Part shown: piece after piece, positions 26,053-35,485 of the stretch
Numbering within the stretch: the stretch's first letter is position 1
How the letters are laid out: every line of letters starts with the position of its first letter
Source: Gammaproteobacteria bacterium
Lineage (GTDB): Bacteria; Pseudomonadota; Gammaproteobacteria; Competibacterales; Competibacteraceae
DNA: 64,000 bases
Direction of reading: 5' to 3'
NCBI GenBank assembly: GCA_024235035.1
Contig: JACKNE010000012.1
Coordinates: 124,001-188,000, forward strand
Notes under the pieces: model-generated
What the model was told of the DNA's origin: nothing
Database searches by the model: none
What the model saw: only the letters and a program-made list of their open reading frames with translations
Program-made: the position numbers and the translations under genes

Positions 26053-26796
26053 CTAATCCACCAGTAACGTCAGCGCCAGCAAGGCCAGCGTCTCCAGCAA
26101 TTCGCAAGTGGCGCCAAGCGTGTCCCCCGTGACACCGCCCAATCGCGTTATCCAGGCATGACGCAAACCGAGAAAACCGATACTCAACACCACCAGCAAA
26201 ACACCACCTGACCCCTCCAGTAGCGCGACAGTCGCAATGGCCACCAACCCCACCAGTAGAGCACTGGTCAATCGCGGCAACTCATCCGCATAGGGAGAGC
26301 CCAGCCCACCCGGTCGCACATAGGGCGTCGTGACCAGCAGCAAGACGATCATGGTGCGCCCCCACACCGGCACCAACAACAATACATCATACGCATCGCC
26401 AGCTAACAACATCTGCAAGGCAGCGAACTTGCTCAGCAAAACCAATACGACACAGGTGATCGCCGCTGGGCCGCTATGCGGGTCTTTCATGATCGCCAGG
26501 GTGCGATGGCGGTCACCCTGACCACCGATCCAGGCATCGGTGGTGTCGGCCAGACCATCCAGATGCAATCCACCAGTCAGCAACACCCAAACCACCAGCA
26601 CCAATGCGGCCAGAACCCCTGGGTCCGCCCACCACAAGGCCGTATGCAGTCCGGCCAGCAACGCCCCAATGACCAAACCCACCACGGGAAAGAACAACAC
26701 GGACCGCCCCAGCTCCTGAGGTTGCGGTGGTGAGGTCAGCGCCGGAACCGGCAGTCGGGTCAGCAGTTGCAAAGCCAGGATCAGTGCGCGGATCAT
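26053..26796 (-). CDS. cobS: Adenosylcobinamide-GDP ribazoletransferase CobS
   Basis: A 247-aa integral membrane enzyme joining AdoCbi-GDP and alpha-ribazole to give adenosylcobalamin. The motif GGLHLDGLADTTDAWIGG is diagnostic, and LQLLTRLPVPA opens the protein. Its ATG overlaps the cobC stop as ATGA. It is the last gene of cobU-cobT-cobC-cobS. Confidence 0.95.
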   Translation of the reverse strand: MIRALILALQLLTRLPVPALTSPPQPQELGRSVLFFPVVGLVIGALLAGLHTALWWADPGVLAALVLVVWVLLTGGLHLDGLADTTDAWIGGQGDRHRTLAIMKDPHSGPAAITCVVLVLLSKFAALQMLLAGDAYDVLLLVPVWGRTMIVLLLVTTPYVRPGGLGSPYADELPRLTSALLVGLVAIATVALLEGSGGVLLVVLSIGFLGLRHAWITRLGGVTGDTLGATCELLETLALLALTLLVD

Positions 26797-27398
26797 GCCA
26801 GGCGGCCGTTGTGAAACACCAAGTGCGGTTCAGCTTCGGGATCGCGATGGATGCGCATCCGACTCAACGACGCAAAAGGCGCCTCGATGCGCCAAATCCG
26901 CCGTACCGGCATTTCCAGCAACTGGCGTAACACCATGCGGATGACGCCACCGTGCGCGACGAGCAGTACATGTCGACCACGATAGCGTTCCAGCAGGGCG
27001 CGCCAGGCGTGGTTAATGCGTCGGTCGAAATCGGTGACCGGCTCGCCATCGGGAATCGGATAGGCAATCGGATCACGCCAGAATCGCGCCAGCGCCTGCG
27101 GATCGGTTTCATGCACCTCAGCGACCGAACATCCCTCCCAAACGCCGAAGCGGATCTCGGTGAATTCCTCGACGATTTCCAACGGGCAATTCAACTGCCC
27201 GGCCAATGCTCGGGCAAATGCCGCGCAGCGCATCAACGGCGAACTGATAATGGTTTCCCATTCCCGATAATCGCCAACCGCCGCCTGCATCTGTTCCCAA
27301 CCGCGCGGACTCAACGGATCATCAATCGCTCCTCGAAATTTCTGACCGCCTTCCGGCTCACCGTGGCGCAACAGATCGACGATTGTGAATTCGTTCAT
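26793..27398 (-). CDS. cobC: Alpha-ribazole phosphatase-type histidine phosphatase CobC
   Basis: A 201-aa histidine phosphatase. The catalytic motif is LLRHGEPEGG near the N-terminus, with SSPLMRCAAFARAL, and the second histidine in LLVAHGGVIRMVL. Its place between cobT and cobS points to dephosphorylation of alpha-ribazole phosphate. ATGA overlaps on both sides imply coupled translation. Confidence 0.9.
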   Translation of the reverse strand: MNEFTIVDLLRHGEPEGGQKFRGAIDDPLSPRGWEQMQAAVGDYREWETIISSPLMRCAAFARALAGQLNCPLEIVEEFTEIRFGVWEGCSVAEVHETDPQALARFWRDPIAYPIPDGEPVTDFDRRINHAWRALLERYRGRHVLLVAHGGVIRMVLRQLLEMPVRRIWRIEAPFASLSRMRIHRDPEAEPHLVFHNGRLA

Positions 27399-28438
27399 GC
27401 TTGCGAAACTCCAGCCTCGGTGAAGGTCGCCATGTGCGTGTGCAGAGCGGCGGCAACGCGCAGAATTGGCACCGCCACCGCTGCTCCGCTACCCTCGCCC
27501 AAACGCATACCGAGGTCGAGCAGCGGTTCTGCCTCCAACACCTCCAGCAATCGGCGGTGACCCGGTTCAGCGGAACAGTGGGCGTAGAACAGCCAGGTGG
27601 CTAGCGCCGGTCGCAGCCGCACGGCGACCAGCACCGCGACCGTCGCGATAAACCCGTCCACTAGCACCGGCACGCCCAGCTGACCGCAACGCAAATAGGC
27701 GCCGGTCAACGCGGCGATCTCGAATCCCCCTAGTCGCTGCAATGCTTCAAGCGGCTTGTCGCTGCGTTGTTTCGCTAAAGCACGCTCGACGACCAGCGCC
27801 TTGCGATTGACGCCGACAGCATCCAGTCCAGTCCCCGGTCCCGCCAGTTGCGCAGCAGGGCGACCCAGCAAGGAGCAGGCGACTGCGGCAGCGCTGGTGG
27901 TGTTACCGATACCCATTTCGCCACCGATGAACAGTTGCGCACCGTTAATCGCCGCCCGATCCGCCGCGTGGTGACCGACCAGCAAAGCATCCTGCAATTG
28001 GGCAACGGTCATGGCTGATTCATGCACGAAATTGGCCGTACCAGGACCGACTCGAGCATCCAATACGCCGGGCAACTCTTCCAGCGGTTGCGCAGTACCG
28101 ACATTCACCACATCCAACCGCGCACCCCATTCCTGGGCCAAGACATTGATCGCCGCCCCGCCTCGGGCGAAATTGCGCACCATCTCGGCGGTAACCGCCT
28201 GCGGAAAAGCAGACACGCCTTCGACGACCACTCCGTGATCAGCGGCGAACACGGTGATCCAGATCTGTTCGATGCGCGGCCGTTGAGTACGCTGCATGGC
28301 CGCCAGGGTAATACCCAGTTTCTCCAGCCGGCCCAGTGATCCAGGAGGCTTGCTCAGTTGTGCCTGGCGTTCACAGGCAGCGGCATACACTCCATCGTCA
28401 AGTGCGAGAATGGGATCATCAAACCAGTGGTGGCTCAT
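27395..28438 (-). CDS. cobT: Nicotinate-nucleotide--dimethylbenzimidazole phosphoribosyltransferase CobT
   Basis: A 347-aa enzyme making alpha-ribazole phosphate for the B12 lower ligand. Recognisable stretches are SKPPGSLGRLEKLG, VFAADHGVVVEGVSAFP and GEMGIGNTTSAAA, with the C-terminal catalytic glutamate region (LDLGMRLGEGSGAA). The ATG at 28438 forms an ATGA overlap with the cobU stop; a TTG three codons earlier is not needed. Confidence 0.96.
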   Translation of the reverse strand: MSHHWFDDPILALDDGVYAAACERQAQLSKPPGSLGRLEKLGITLAAMQRTQRPRIEQIWITVFAADHGVVVEGVSAFPQAVTAEMVRNFARGGAAINVLAQEWGARLDVVNVGTAQPLEELPGVLDARVGPGTANFVHESAMTVAQLQDALLVGHHAADRAAINGAQLFIGGEMGIGNTTSAAAVACSLLGRPAAQLAGPGTGLDAVGVNRKALVVERALAKQRSDKPLEALQRLGGFEIAALTGAYLRCGQLGVPVLVDGFIATVAVLVAVRLRPALATWLFYAHCSAEPGHRRLLEVLEAEPLLDLGMRLGEGSGAAVAVPILRVAAALHTHMATFTEAGVSQA

Positions 28439-28953
28439 ACCAAACAATCCTTAAGCGTGAGGGGTAAACCCGCGATGATAAAGCTAACCTGGTCACAAAG
28501 GGCGGCAACCGCCTGGTGCAGGCAGCCGGCTTCGTCACGAAAACGTCGAGCCAGCGGATTGGCGGGAACGATCCCTTGGCCGACCTCATTGCTGACTAGC
28601 AGAATGTGGCCAGGCAAAACCGGTAGCGTCTCCAACAGGGCGTCGACTTCATCGGTCAGACGGCCTTCGCCGATGGCCAGCAGGTTGTTCAACCACAAGG
28701 TCAGACAATCGACCAGCAAGCAGCGATCGAGGGCCGCGTGAGCGTTTAGGGCAGCCGCCAACGCCAGCGGTTCTTCCACCAAACCCCAGCCAAGAGGGCG
28801 CTCAGCTCGATGGCGGGCGATGCGCTCGGCCATTTCGGCGTCGCCGGCCTGGGCCGTGGCCAGATAAACGACGTGTAGACCACTGGCGATCGCTCGCCGC
28901 TGGGCGAAGGCGCTTTTGCCGGAGCGTGCGCCGCCGATGATGAATTCTTTCAT
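28435..28953 (-). CDS. cobU: Adenosylcobinamide kinase/adenosylcobinamide-phosphate guanylyltransferase CobU
   Basis: A 172-aa bifunctional enzyme that phosphorylates and guanylylates adenosylcobinamide. The P-loop GGARSGKSAFA is at the N-terminus. RHRAERPLGWGLVEEP and VDCLTLWLNNLL are typical of CobU/CobP. The start at 28953 is the family start; 18 upstream codons are discarded. It is first of the four-gene cob operon. No cobalamin riboswitch was recognised in the 83-bp gap behind it, so transcription may come from the upstream GGDEF-EAL gene or a nearby promoter. Confidence 0.94.
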   Translation of the reverse strand: MKEFIIGGARSGKSAFAQRRAIASGLHVVYLATAQAGDAEMAERIARHRAERPLGWGLVEEPLALAAALNAHAALDRCLLVDCLTLWLNNLLAIGEGRLTDEVDALLETLPVLPGHILLVSNEVGQGIVPANPLARRFRDEAGCLHQAVAALCDQVSFIIAGLPLTLKDCLV

Positions 28954-29036
28954 ATCTATCAATGGTTCGGACAGTTTTTGAGGAGAGTAAGCTTGGAAGT
29001 TGGCCACACTGGTCTTTCGGCAAGGTCAAAAATATC

Positions 29037-31928
29037 TCATATGCTACAATCGGTTGCAGTTTGTTGGTAATCGTGTGGCTCAAATGCCAGTAGCGCTTGC
29101 AACAACGCTTCAGCCGCTGGTGGCGCGAGTGGTCGTGACAGATAGTAACCTTGACCATAGTGACAACCCTGCGCTTTCAGACAGGCCCATTGCTCTGCGG
29201 TCTCAATCCCTTCCGCAATCGTCTTAATCTGCATCTCCTTCGCCAGGGCGATCAGCGTTTTGATCAATCCAGGCGGTTCGTCACTGGCGGTGATCTTGGA
29301 AACGAACGAACGATCGATTTTGATCGCATCTACCTGGAAAGTATCGAGATAGCTCAGCGAAGAGTAGCCTGTGCCAAAATCATCCATGTGAATTTCAAAA
29401 CCCAGATTTTCCAACTGCTTGAGCATGGCGGCGGCATCCGCCGTATCTTGAATCAGCGTGGTTTCAGTGACCTCCATGGCCAGAGCCGAGGCTGGAAGGC
29501 CGGTACGGGCCAGGATCGCCACCGCGCTCTGTACGAAATGCTCATGCTGAAATTGCCGAGCAGACAAGTTCACGCTGATTTTGAGCGATGCGGCGGGCGG
29601 ATAACGGTGCCGCCAATCCGCCAACTGGCGGCATGCCTCCTCCAGTACCCAGACCCCCAGCGGGACAATCAGTCCGGTATTTTCCAGGGTCGCCATAAAT
29701 TCACCCGGCGCGAGTAGGCCGCGTTCTGGATGCTGCCAGCGCAACAATGCTTCAAAACCATGAATCTGTTCGGAAAGCATCGCCACAATCGGCTGATACC
29801 AAAGCCGAAATTCTCCAATCCTCAACGCTTGTTTCAGTTCGGTTTCCAGCGTCAACTGCCGCAGGATCTGGTCGCGCATGCCCACATCAAACAACTCATA
29901 GCGCGCTTTGCCCAACGCCTTAGCGCGATACATGGCGATATCGGCGTCTCGCAGGAGTTGTTCCGGTGTCTCATAGGCCAGCGAACTCAGGGTAATACCG
30001 ATACTGGCGGAAATGTTGACCGTCTGTTGTCCCTGAAGGACCAGCAGCGGCAGGGCCAAGGTTTCAAGCAGACGGTCGGCGGTCTGTAGGACGTTTCGGA
30101 CATCATCGAGATCTTCGAGCAACAGCACGAATTCATCACCCCCCAGACGAGCCAGAGTATCGGTCGTGCGGATGCTGCCGCGCAAGCGTTGGGTGACTGC
30201 AACCAAGAGTGCATCGCCTGCGCTGTGACCCTGCGTATCGTTGATGAGTTTGAAGTGATCCAAATCGAGAAACAGGACCGCGTATATCCGGTCGGGAAAT
30301 CGCTTATGACGCTCAATGGCCTGATGTAAGTAATCCATGAAAGCTGTGCGATTGGGCAACCCGGTCAGCGTATCGTGTAGAGCTTGATGGCGCAGTTGCT
30401 CCTCGCCATGCTTGCGACGGTCGATGTCCGTGCTGGACCCAGCCATGCGGTAGGGCGCGTCGTTGCTATCACGCACCGCCAAGCCGCGACTGAGCACCCA
30501 AAAGTAATGTTGATCCTTGTGTAACAACCGGTACTCGCATTCAAAGTAGGGCGCCTGACGCTCCAAGTGGGCGGTGAGCGCATCCTGCATGTGGCGTCGG
30601 TCAGCGGGATGGATGCGCGACAGCCATTCGATGGGATCGTTGCTCAAATCGTTTTCCGTATAGCCCAGCATTTCCTTGAAGCGTGGCGCCAGATACAATT
30701 GTTGACGCTGCAAATCCCAGTCCCATAAACCGTCATTCGCCCCACGCATGGCGAGACTATAGCGTTCCTCGCTTTCCCGCAGCGCTTGTTCGGCTGTGCG
30801 CTGCGCCTGCAGGTTTTCCATGAAAAGATTGAACCAGCGCGTCAATTCGCCGATTTCATCCCGACTGTTCACCAGCAGCCGGGTATTGAGATCCAGACGC
30901 TCATCCCGCAGGCGCTTAAAGCTGTCGATAACGGCTTGAACGGGTTGTACCACGTGCCGGGAATACAGCGTGGCTACCAAAGCGACCATGCCAAAGCAAA
31001 CCGATAGGATGAGTACAGTAACCCGCTGGATTGGGGAGGCTCCTGCGGCCAGGGTACGATTAGGGATGATGCTCTCCAAGTACCAGCCGTTTTGCGGCAT
31101 TGCCACATGACTAATCGTATGAGGTTCATCGTTAATCACTGCGACCAGGCTCCAGTCCTGATCGAGATGCGTACGCCAAGACACTGGATCAAGCGAAGCG
31201 CCAATCAGCGTCCGATTAGGATGATAAATAAGACGGTTGTGTTGATCGATGACCTGAAGATAAGCGTCTTTGCCTAAGTCGATCTGGTGAAATTGATCAT
31301 ACAGATCATTGATGCCGTAGTTGGCGAGCAGCAGCGCGACCGGTTCCCGGTCCAGGGTTCTCCGGTTCACCCGCCGCAGTACCTTGGCGGCGGTGATGAC
31401 CTGTTTCTCAGTGGAGTTGAGGTTGACGTTATTCTCTACTCCGCTCCATAGCACCAGGCGATCGCTGGAAATGGCGGCCTGAAAAAGGCTCTCCACTGTG
31501 CTGGCATCAGCCTGACTGACATTGAGCGTATCGCCGACATGGTAGTGATCGCCGCCGACAGTAAAAATGTCGATGGACACTAATCCTTTTAAGTTCAGAT
31601 AATTGTTCAGTATATAGCCGATGTGCGCCTGGGTGGCGAGCTGGGTATAGGCATCGACTCTGGCGTTTGCGGTGCCGAGCGCTTCCAGAATGGCTTCGAC
31701 ACCGGAGATGTTGGCGATTAATGCCTCGACCTGTTCGAGTTGTAACGTCAGATAGCCCCGTTGATTGCGCAGCAACTGCAAGGTATGACGTTGGGCCTCC
31801 GCTTGCAGGGTGCGTTGAGAAATATGGTAGGAGCTGACGCCGAGGATCAGGAGCGGGATTACACTCAGAAATATCAAATAAATGATTAATTTATTTGATA
31901 TTTTGCTGTGAAAGCGGAGCCAGCGCAT
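29037..31928 (-). CDS. Membrane-bound Cache-HAMP-PAS-GGDEF-EAL c-di-GMP enzyme
   Basis: A 963-aa protein with both cyclic-di-GMP domains. A transmembrane helix (KLIIYLIFLSVIPLLIL) precedes a periplasmic Cache-like sensor of about 270 residues. A second helix (VLILSVCFGMVALVATLY), HAMP and a PAS domain (YSLAMRGANDGLWDWDLQ) follow. The cyclase motif ARLGGDEF is intact, with an inhibitory-site RTTD five residues before it. The phosphodiesterase motifs GFEALLRW, VNLSARQ, VTETTL, DDFGTGYSS, IKIDRSF and AEGIET are also intact. Both activities are plausible. The ATG at 31928 starts 13 bp after a binding-protein gene, which suggests that protein delivers the signal. Confidence 0.9.
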   Translation of the reverse strand: MRWLRFHSKISNKLIIYLIFLSVIPLLILGVSSYHISQRTLQAEAQRHTLQLLRNQRGYLTLQLEQVEALIANISGVEAILEALGTANARVDAYTQLATQAHIGYILNNYLNLKGLVSIDIFTVGGDHYHVGDTLNVSQADASTVESLFQAAISSDRLVLWSGVENNVNLNSTEKQVITAAKVLRRVNRRTLDREPVALLLANYGINDLYDQFHQIDLGKDAYLQVIDQHNRLIYHPNRTLIGASLDPVSWRTHLDQDWSLVAVINDEPHTISHVAMPQNGWYLESIIPNRTLAAGASPIQRVTVLILSVCFGMVALVATLYSRHVVQPVQAVIDSFKRLRDERLDLNTRLLVNSRDEIGELTRWFNLFMENLQAQRTAEQALRESEERYSLAMRGANDGLWDWDLQRQQLYLAPRFKEMLGYTENDLSNDPIEWLSRIHPADRRHMQDALTAHLERQAPYFECEYRLLHKDQHYFWVLSRGLAVRDSNDAPYRMAGSSTDIDRRKHGEEQLRHQALHDTLTGLPNRTAFMDYLHQAIERHKRFPDRIYAVLFLDLDHFKLINDTQGHSAGDALLVAVTQRLRGSIRTTDTLARLGGDEFVLLLEDLDDVRNVLQTADRLLETLALPLLVLQGQQTVNISASIGITLSSLAYETPEQLLRDADIAMYRAKALGKARYELFDVGMRDQILRQLTLETELKQALRIGEFRLWYQPIVAMLSEQIHGFEALLRWQHPERGLLAPGEFMATLENTGLIVPLGVWVLEEACRQLADWRHRYPPAASLKISVNLSARQFQHEHFVQSAVAILARTGLPASALAMEVTETTLIQDTADAAAMLKQLENLGFEIHMDDFGTGYSSLSYLDTFQVDAIKIDRSFVSKITASDEPPGLIKTLIALAKEMQIKTIAEGIETAEQWACLKAQGCHYGQGYYLSRPLAPPAAEALLQALLAFEPHDYQQTATDCSI

Positions 31929-31941
31929 CCCTGGAATCGCC

Positions 31942-32931
31942 TTATGGCAAAGTGTCAACCGTGATCAGACGGGTGTCGATAAGCGTTTCCTGCGGCAAGC
32001 TTTCCCCCGCCAGCGCCCGCACGGCATATTGGACTCCCAGGTAACCTTGCTGTGCGGCCTGCTGGTCGACGCTCGCAGTCAGCTTACCGGCGCGGATCGC
32101 CGCCAGCGCCGGCTCCAAAGCGTCGAAACCGGCGACCAACACCTGGTTGTTGCCTTGTTCATCCAAGTATTTCAAGGCGCCTAGCGCCATCATGTCGTTG
32201 GCGCAAAACAGCACACCGATATCCGGGTGGGTGCTGAACAGTTTTGTCGCCACCTGATAACCCTCATCGATCTTCCAGTGAGCGGTTTCGCTGGCGACCA
32301 CGGTGATCGCCGAGTTTTCGGCAAACGCGCGCAAGGCTCCCTGCCGGCGTGCTTCGGCATTGGCCGCGCCGCGAATCCCTTCGATAATCGCCGCCTTGGT
32401 CGGTGCGCTGACGCGGTCGCTGATCCATTTTCCCGCCTTATAGGCGCCCTGCTCATTATCGACGCTGATAAACGGTATTCGGCGTAAATGGAGACGGGTG
32501 GAGTACTCTGGATCTAGTCGATTGTCGATATTGATCACTTCGATGCCCGCATCCTGCGCTTTTTTCAGCACGGGAATCAACTCCAGGGAGTCGCCGGGCG
32601 CGATGACGATGGCGTCTATCTTAGTGTGAATCAATTCTTCCACGATCTGGATTTGTTGTTCGATCGACGTTTCCTGAGCAGCGGTTCTCACTTGTAACTC
32701 AATGCCCAACTCCCGTTTCGCTTCACGAGCGCCTTTTTCCATGTCGATAAAGAAAGGGTTGGTCAGGGTTTTCATGACCAGGGCGACTGTCGGCGTAGAC
32801 GTAGGTTGCGCAGCGGGCGCAGGGGATGCCGATTCCTGCGGTATCGGCTGGATCTTATCAACGGATTCACCGCACCCTCCCACGATCAAGGCTATCAAGG
32901 TGAGCAGGATTAAGAGACTTTCTTTACACAT
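31942..32931 (-). CDS. Lipoprotein, ribose/sugar-type periplasmic binding protein
   Basis: A 329-aa protein with a lipoprotein signal (lipobox LIVGGC near residues 16-21), a proline/serine-rich linker, then a type I sugar-binding domain. Recognisable stretches are VALVMKTLTNPFFIDMEKGA, AIVIAPGDSLELIPVL, CANDMMALGALKYL and VAGFDALEPALAAI. No sugar permease or ATPase gene is nearby. It lies 13 bp upstream of the GGDEF-EAL gene on the same strand, so it may act as a ligand sensor for that enzyme, as LuxP does for LuxQ. The start is the first ATG (32931); an upstream TTG is unlikely. Its ribosome binding site is weak. Confidence 0.85.
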   Translation of the reverse strand: MCKESLLILLTLIALIVGGCGESVDKIQPIPQESASPAPAAQPTSTPTVALVMKTLTNPFFIDMEKGAREAKRELGIELQVRTAAQETSIEQQIQIVEELIHTKIDAIVIAPGDSLELIPVLKKAQDAGIEVINIDNRLDPEYSTRLHLRRIPFISVDNEQGAYKAGKWISDRVSAPTKAAIIEGIRGAANAEARRQGALRAFAENSAITVVASETAHWKIDEGYQVATKLFSTHPDIGVLFCANDMMALGALKYLDEQGNNQVLVAGFDALEPALAAIRAGKLTASVDQQAAQQGYLGVQYAVRALAGESLPQETLIDTRLITVDTLP

Positions 32932-33216
32932 CAACAGGTAATTTTGTTTGAGAGTCAGAGCCTTGGAGGGTATTGTCAAATTGTATCCCCTGGTCGGCTG
33001 AAAGCGGTCTGAACGCTAATTATGGGCCAGTAATTTACAATAGCCACCCAGAAACCAGTTTAGGATAGCCTTTCATGCCACCCTCGCCCCGCGCTAAGAC
33101 GCTCTCCTTTCCCGTGAGCGAGACAGGAGTTGGAGGAAAAGGGGGATTGCATCACCCTCCAATCTACAACGCAAGAAGAAAGGTCATAAGTCAATGGTTC
33201 GTTGGTTTTAATAGGT

Positions 33217-34134
33217 TCATACCACCCAGACCAGCACCGCTGGCAAGGTCACTAGCGCCAACGCCGTTTCGGCAGTCACGATGGCCGCCATTAACGCGGC
33301 GTCACCACCCATCTGCCGCGCCAGGATGTAGGCGGTGGATGCCCCCGGCAGGGCAGCGAAGGTCATCAGCACCGCAGTCTCCATCCGTCCCGGCTGCACG
33401 ATCCCGCAGAGCAGCGCCGCCAACGCCGGTAAAACCAACAGTTTCAAACTGCTAGTCGCCACTAGCAACCCCGGACGAGACAATCCCTCCAATCGCAACC
33501 CTGCACCCACTGCCAGCAATCCCAATGGCAGGGCCGCCCGCGCCAGTATCTCCAGTACCGCCGCCGATCCCCAGGGCAATCCAATTTGGCTGAGATTCAG
33601 ACCGATCCCGATCAGGCAGGCGAGAATCAGCGGGTTGGTGATCAAACCTCGCAATACCCCGGAGATCGTCGCTGATCCACCGGCATGCGCGCTGAGCACC
33701 AGCACACACAGCACATTGATCAGAGGAATCATGATCGCCATGATCAACGCTGCCACCGTGCCGCCCTCGGTATGAAAGACCGCCACTGCCACTGCCAACC
33801 CGACATAGGTATTGAAACGGATCGCGCCTTGATAAACCGAAGTGAATGCCGGTCCATCGATCTTCAACCAGGGCCGTAGGCTGTAGATCAACACCGTCAT
33901 GCTCAACAGCACCACGACCGCCACGACTGCCACCGAGCCGACAGCATAATCGCCCAAGCGAGACAGCGCTAATCGATGCACCAGTAAGGCTGGAAATAGC
34001 ACAAAATAGGTCAAACGCTCGGCGGCTGGCCAAAATCCGTCGCCGGGAAAGCCAACCCGCCGCAAACCCAGGCCGAACAGGATGAGCGCGAAAATCGGTC
34101 CTAGCGCGCTGAAAATAAGAAGGAGGTTATGCAT
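33217..34134 (-). CDS. AEC family transporter
   Basis: A 305-aa polytopic membrane protein of the auxin efflux carrier family, with about ten hydrophobic helices. The two halves contain FNTYVGLAVAVAVFHTEGG and FAALPGASTAYILARQMGGD, the latter typical of AEC carriers. Bacterial members export malonate, malate or other organic acids. The substrate is unknown. It follows argE by 9 bp on the same strand and so is probably cotranscribed with it. Confidence 0.85.
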   Translation of the reverse strand: MHNLLLIFSALGPIFALILFGLGLRRVGFPGDGFWPAAERLTYFVLFPALLVHRLALSRLGDYAVGSVAVVAVVVLLSMTVLIYSLRPWLKIDGPAFTSVYQGAIRFNTYVGLAVAVAVFHTEGGTVAALIMAIMIPLINVLCVLVLSAHAGGSATISGVLRGLITNPLILACLIGIGLNLSQIGLPWGSAAVLEILARAALPLGLLAVGAGLRLEGLSRPGLLVATSSLKLLVLPALAALLCGIVQPGRMETAVLMTFAALPGASTAYILARQMGGDAALMAAIVTAETALALVTLPAVLVWVV

Positions 34135-34143
34135 GGATTCAAG

Positions 34144-35316
34144 CTACCTGGCGTCCGGCGCCGCCAGAACACAAAACCGCTCGATCAACCCCCGTAGCAC
34201 TTCCAGCGTCGGTTGAATCGCCGCCAGCGGCAAAAACTCATCGGGCTGATGGGCGCAATCCACGCTACCGGGACCCAGAATTACCGTCTCCATACCCAGC
34301 GCATTCAGATACGGACCCTCGGTGCCAAAACCGGCTACCCCAGCCGGCGCGCCCGTCAGCTCCTCCGCCGCTCGCACAATCGCCGCTGTCGCCGGCGTCT
34401 CCAGCGCCTCGACTCCAAGAAACAGTGGCAAGAAACTCAGTGTCAATGCACTGTCCGCCAAGCGCCGGCTCAAGCGCCCGTGCAACTCCTCGCGCAAGTC
34501 AGCCAGCGCCATCCCTGGTAATGGCCGGATGTCGATATGCAACTCGCAGTCGGCGCAAATCCGGTTTGGATTGTCGCCACCATGAATATGCCCCAGATTC
34601 AACGTCGGCACGGCCACTTCGAACAGCGGATGGCGATAATGCGCCTGCAACTCTGCGCGCCAGCGCAATAACTCACCGATCACCTCGTGCATGCCTTCCA
34701 GCGCACTCACCCCCAGCGCCGGATTGCTGGAGTGCCCGGAACGGCCTTCCAGACGAATCGCCTCCATCAAAATGCCTTTATGCATCCGTACTGGCTTCAA
34801 ACCAGTCGGTTCGCCGATCACCGCATGGCGTCCCAGGGGCCGTCCCGCCGCTGCCAATGCCCGGGCGCCATGCATGCTGCTTTCCTCATCCGCCGTCGCC
34901 AGGATGATCAGGGGCTGGCGCAGGTCACCCGCGGCAAATTCCCGCGCCGCGTCGATAGCCAGCGCCAGAAAGGACTTCATGTCCGCCGAACCCAACCCAT
35001 AGATCCGATCATCGATGATCACACCGCCGAATGGATCGAAACGCCAGCGGCCCGCATCGAACGGTACGGTATCAGTATGGCCAGCCAGCACCAAACCACC
35101 GGACCCGCTGCCCAACGTCGCGATCAAATTGGCCTTGTCCGGTCGCTCCGGCAATGACTCGATACACACGCTGAAGTCAAGATCTTCCAGCCAGCCAGCC
35201 AACAGATCGATGACGGACCGGTTGCTCTGGTCGAACTGCGGTGACACACTGCTGACTGAAGGCGTAGCGATGAGCTGCTGAATACGCTGCAATAGATGGG
35301 CTGAAGGGATCGGCAT
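34144..35316 (-). CDS. argE: Acetylornithine deacetylase ArgE
   Basis: A 390-aa M20 family di-zinc hydrolase. The metal ligands and catalytic residues are visible in LAGHTDTVPFD, GLGSADMKSFLALA, TADEESSMHG, VIGEPTGLKP and DCAHQPDEFLP. It converts N-acetylornithine to ornithine. With argA in the same window, the bacterium appears to use the linear rather than the cyclic (argJ) route. The start at 35316 lacks a strong ribosome binding site. Confidence 0.94.
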   Translation of the reverse strand: MPIPSAHLLQRIQQLIATPSVSSVSPQFDQSNRSVIDLLAGWLEDLDFSVCIESLPERPDKANLIATLGSGSGGLVLAGHTDTVPFDAGRWRFDPFGGVIIDDRIYGLGSADMKSFLALAIDAAREFAAGDLRQPLIILATADEESSMHGARALAAAGRPLGRHAVIGEPTGLKPVRMHKGILMEAIRLEGRSGHSSNPALGVSALEGMHEVIGELLRWRAELQAHYRHPLFEVAVPTLNLGHIHGGDNPNRICADCELHIDIRPLPGMALADLREELHGRLSRRLADSALTLSFLPLFLGVEALETPATAAIVRAAEELTGAPAGVAGFGTEGPYLNALGMETVILGPGSVDCAHQPDEFLPLAAIQPTLEVLRGLIERFCVLAAPDAR

Positions 35317-35485
35317 GATGATTTTCGCTGGCGGTGACCCTGAATAGCGCGGATAATAGCAAGATTATTTCGGTTGGTACCCTGCGTTTGCCTCCGACCG
35401 CTGTCACCAAGCCGTTTCGCCTCCCTGACTTAATTCGTGATCATCTTCTGATGGCTCCCTGCCTGTGGAACCGCTCTGAACCGCT

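Noticed and set aside
28954..29036. Possible cobalamin riboswitch before cobU
   Set aside because: The gap is too short and shows no B12-box-like sequence or plausible structure by eye.
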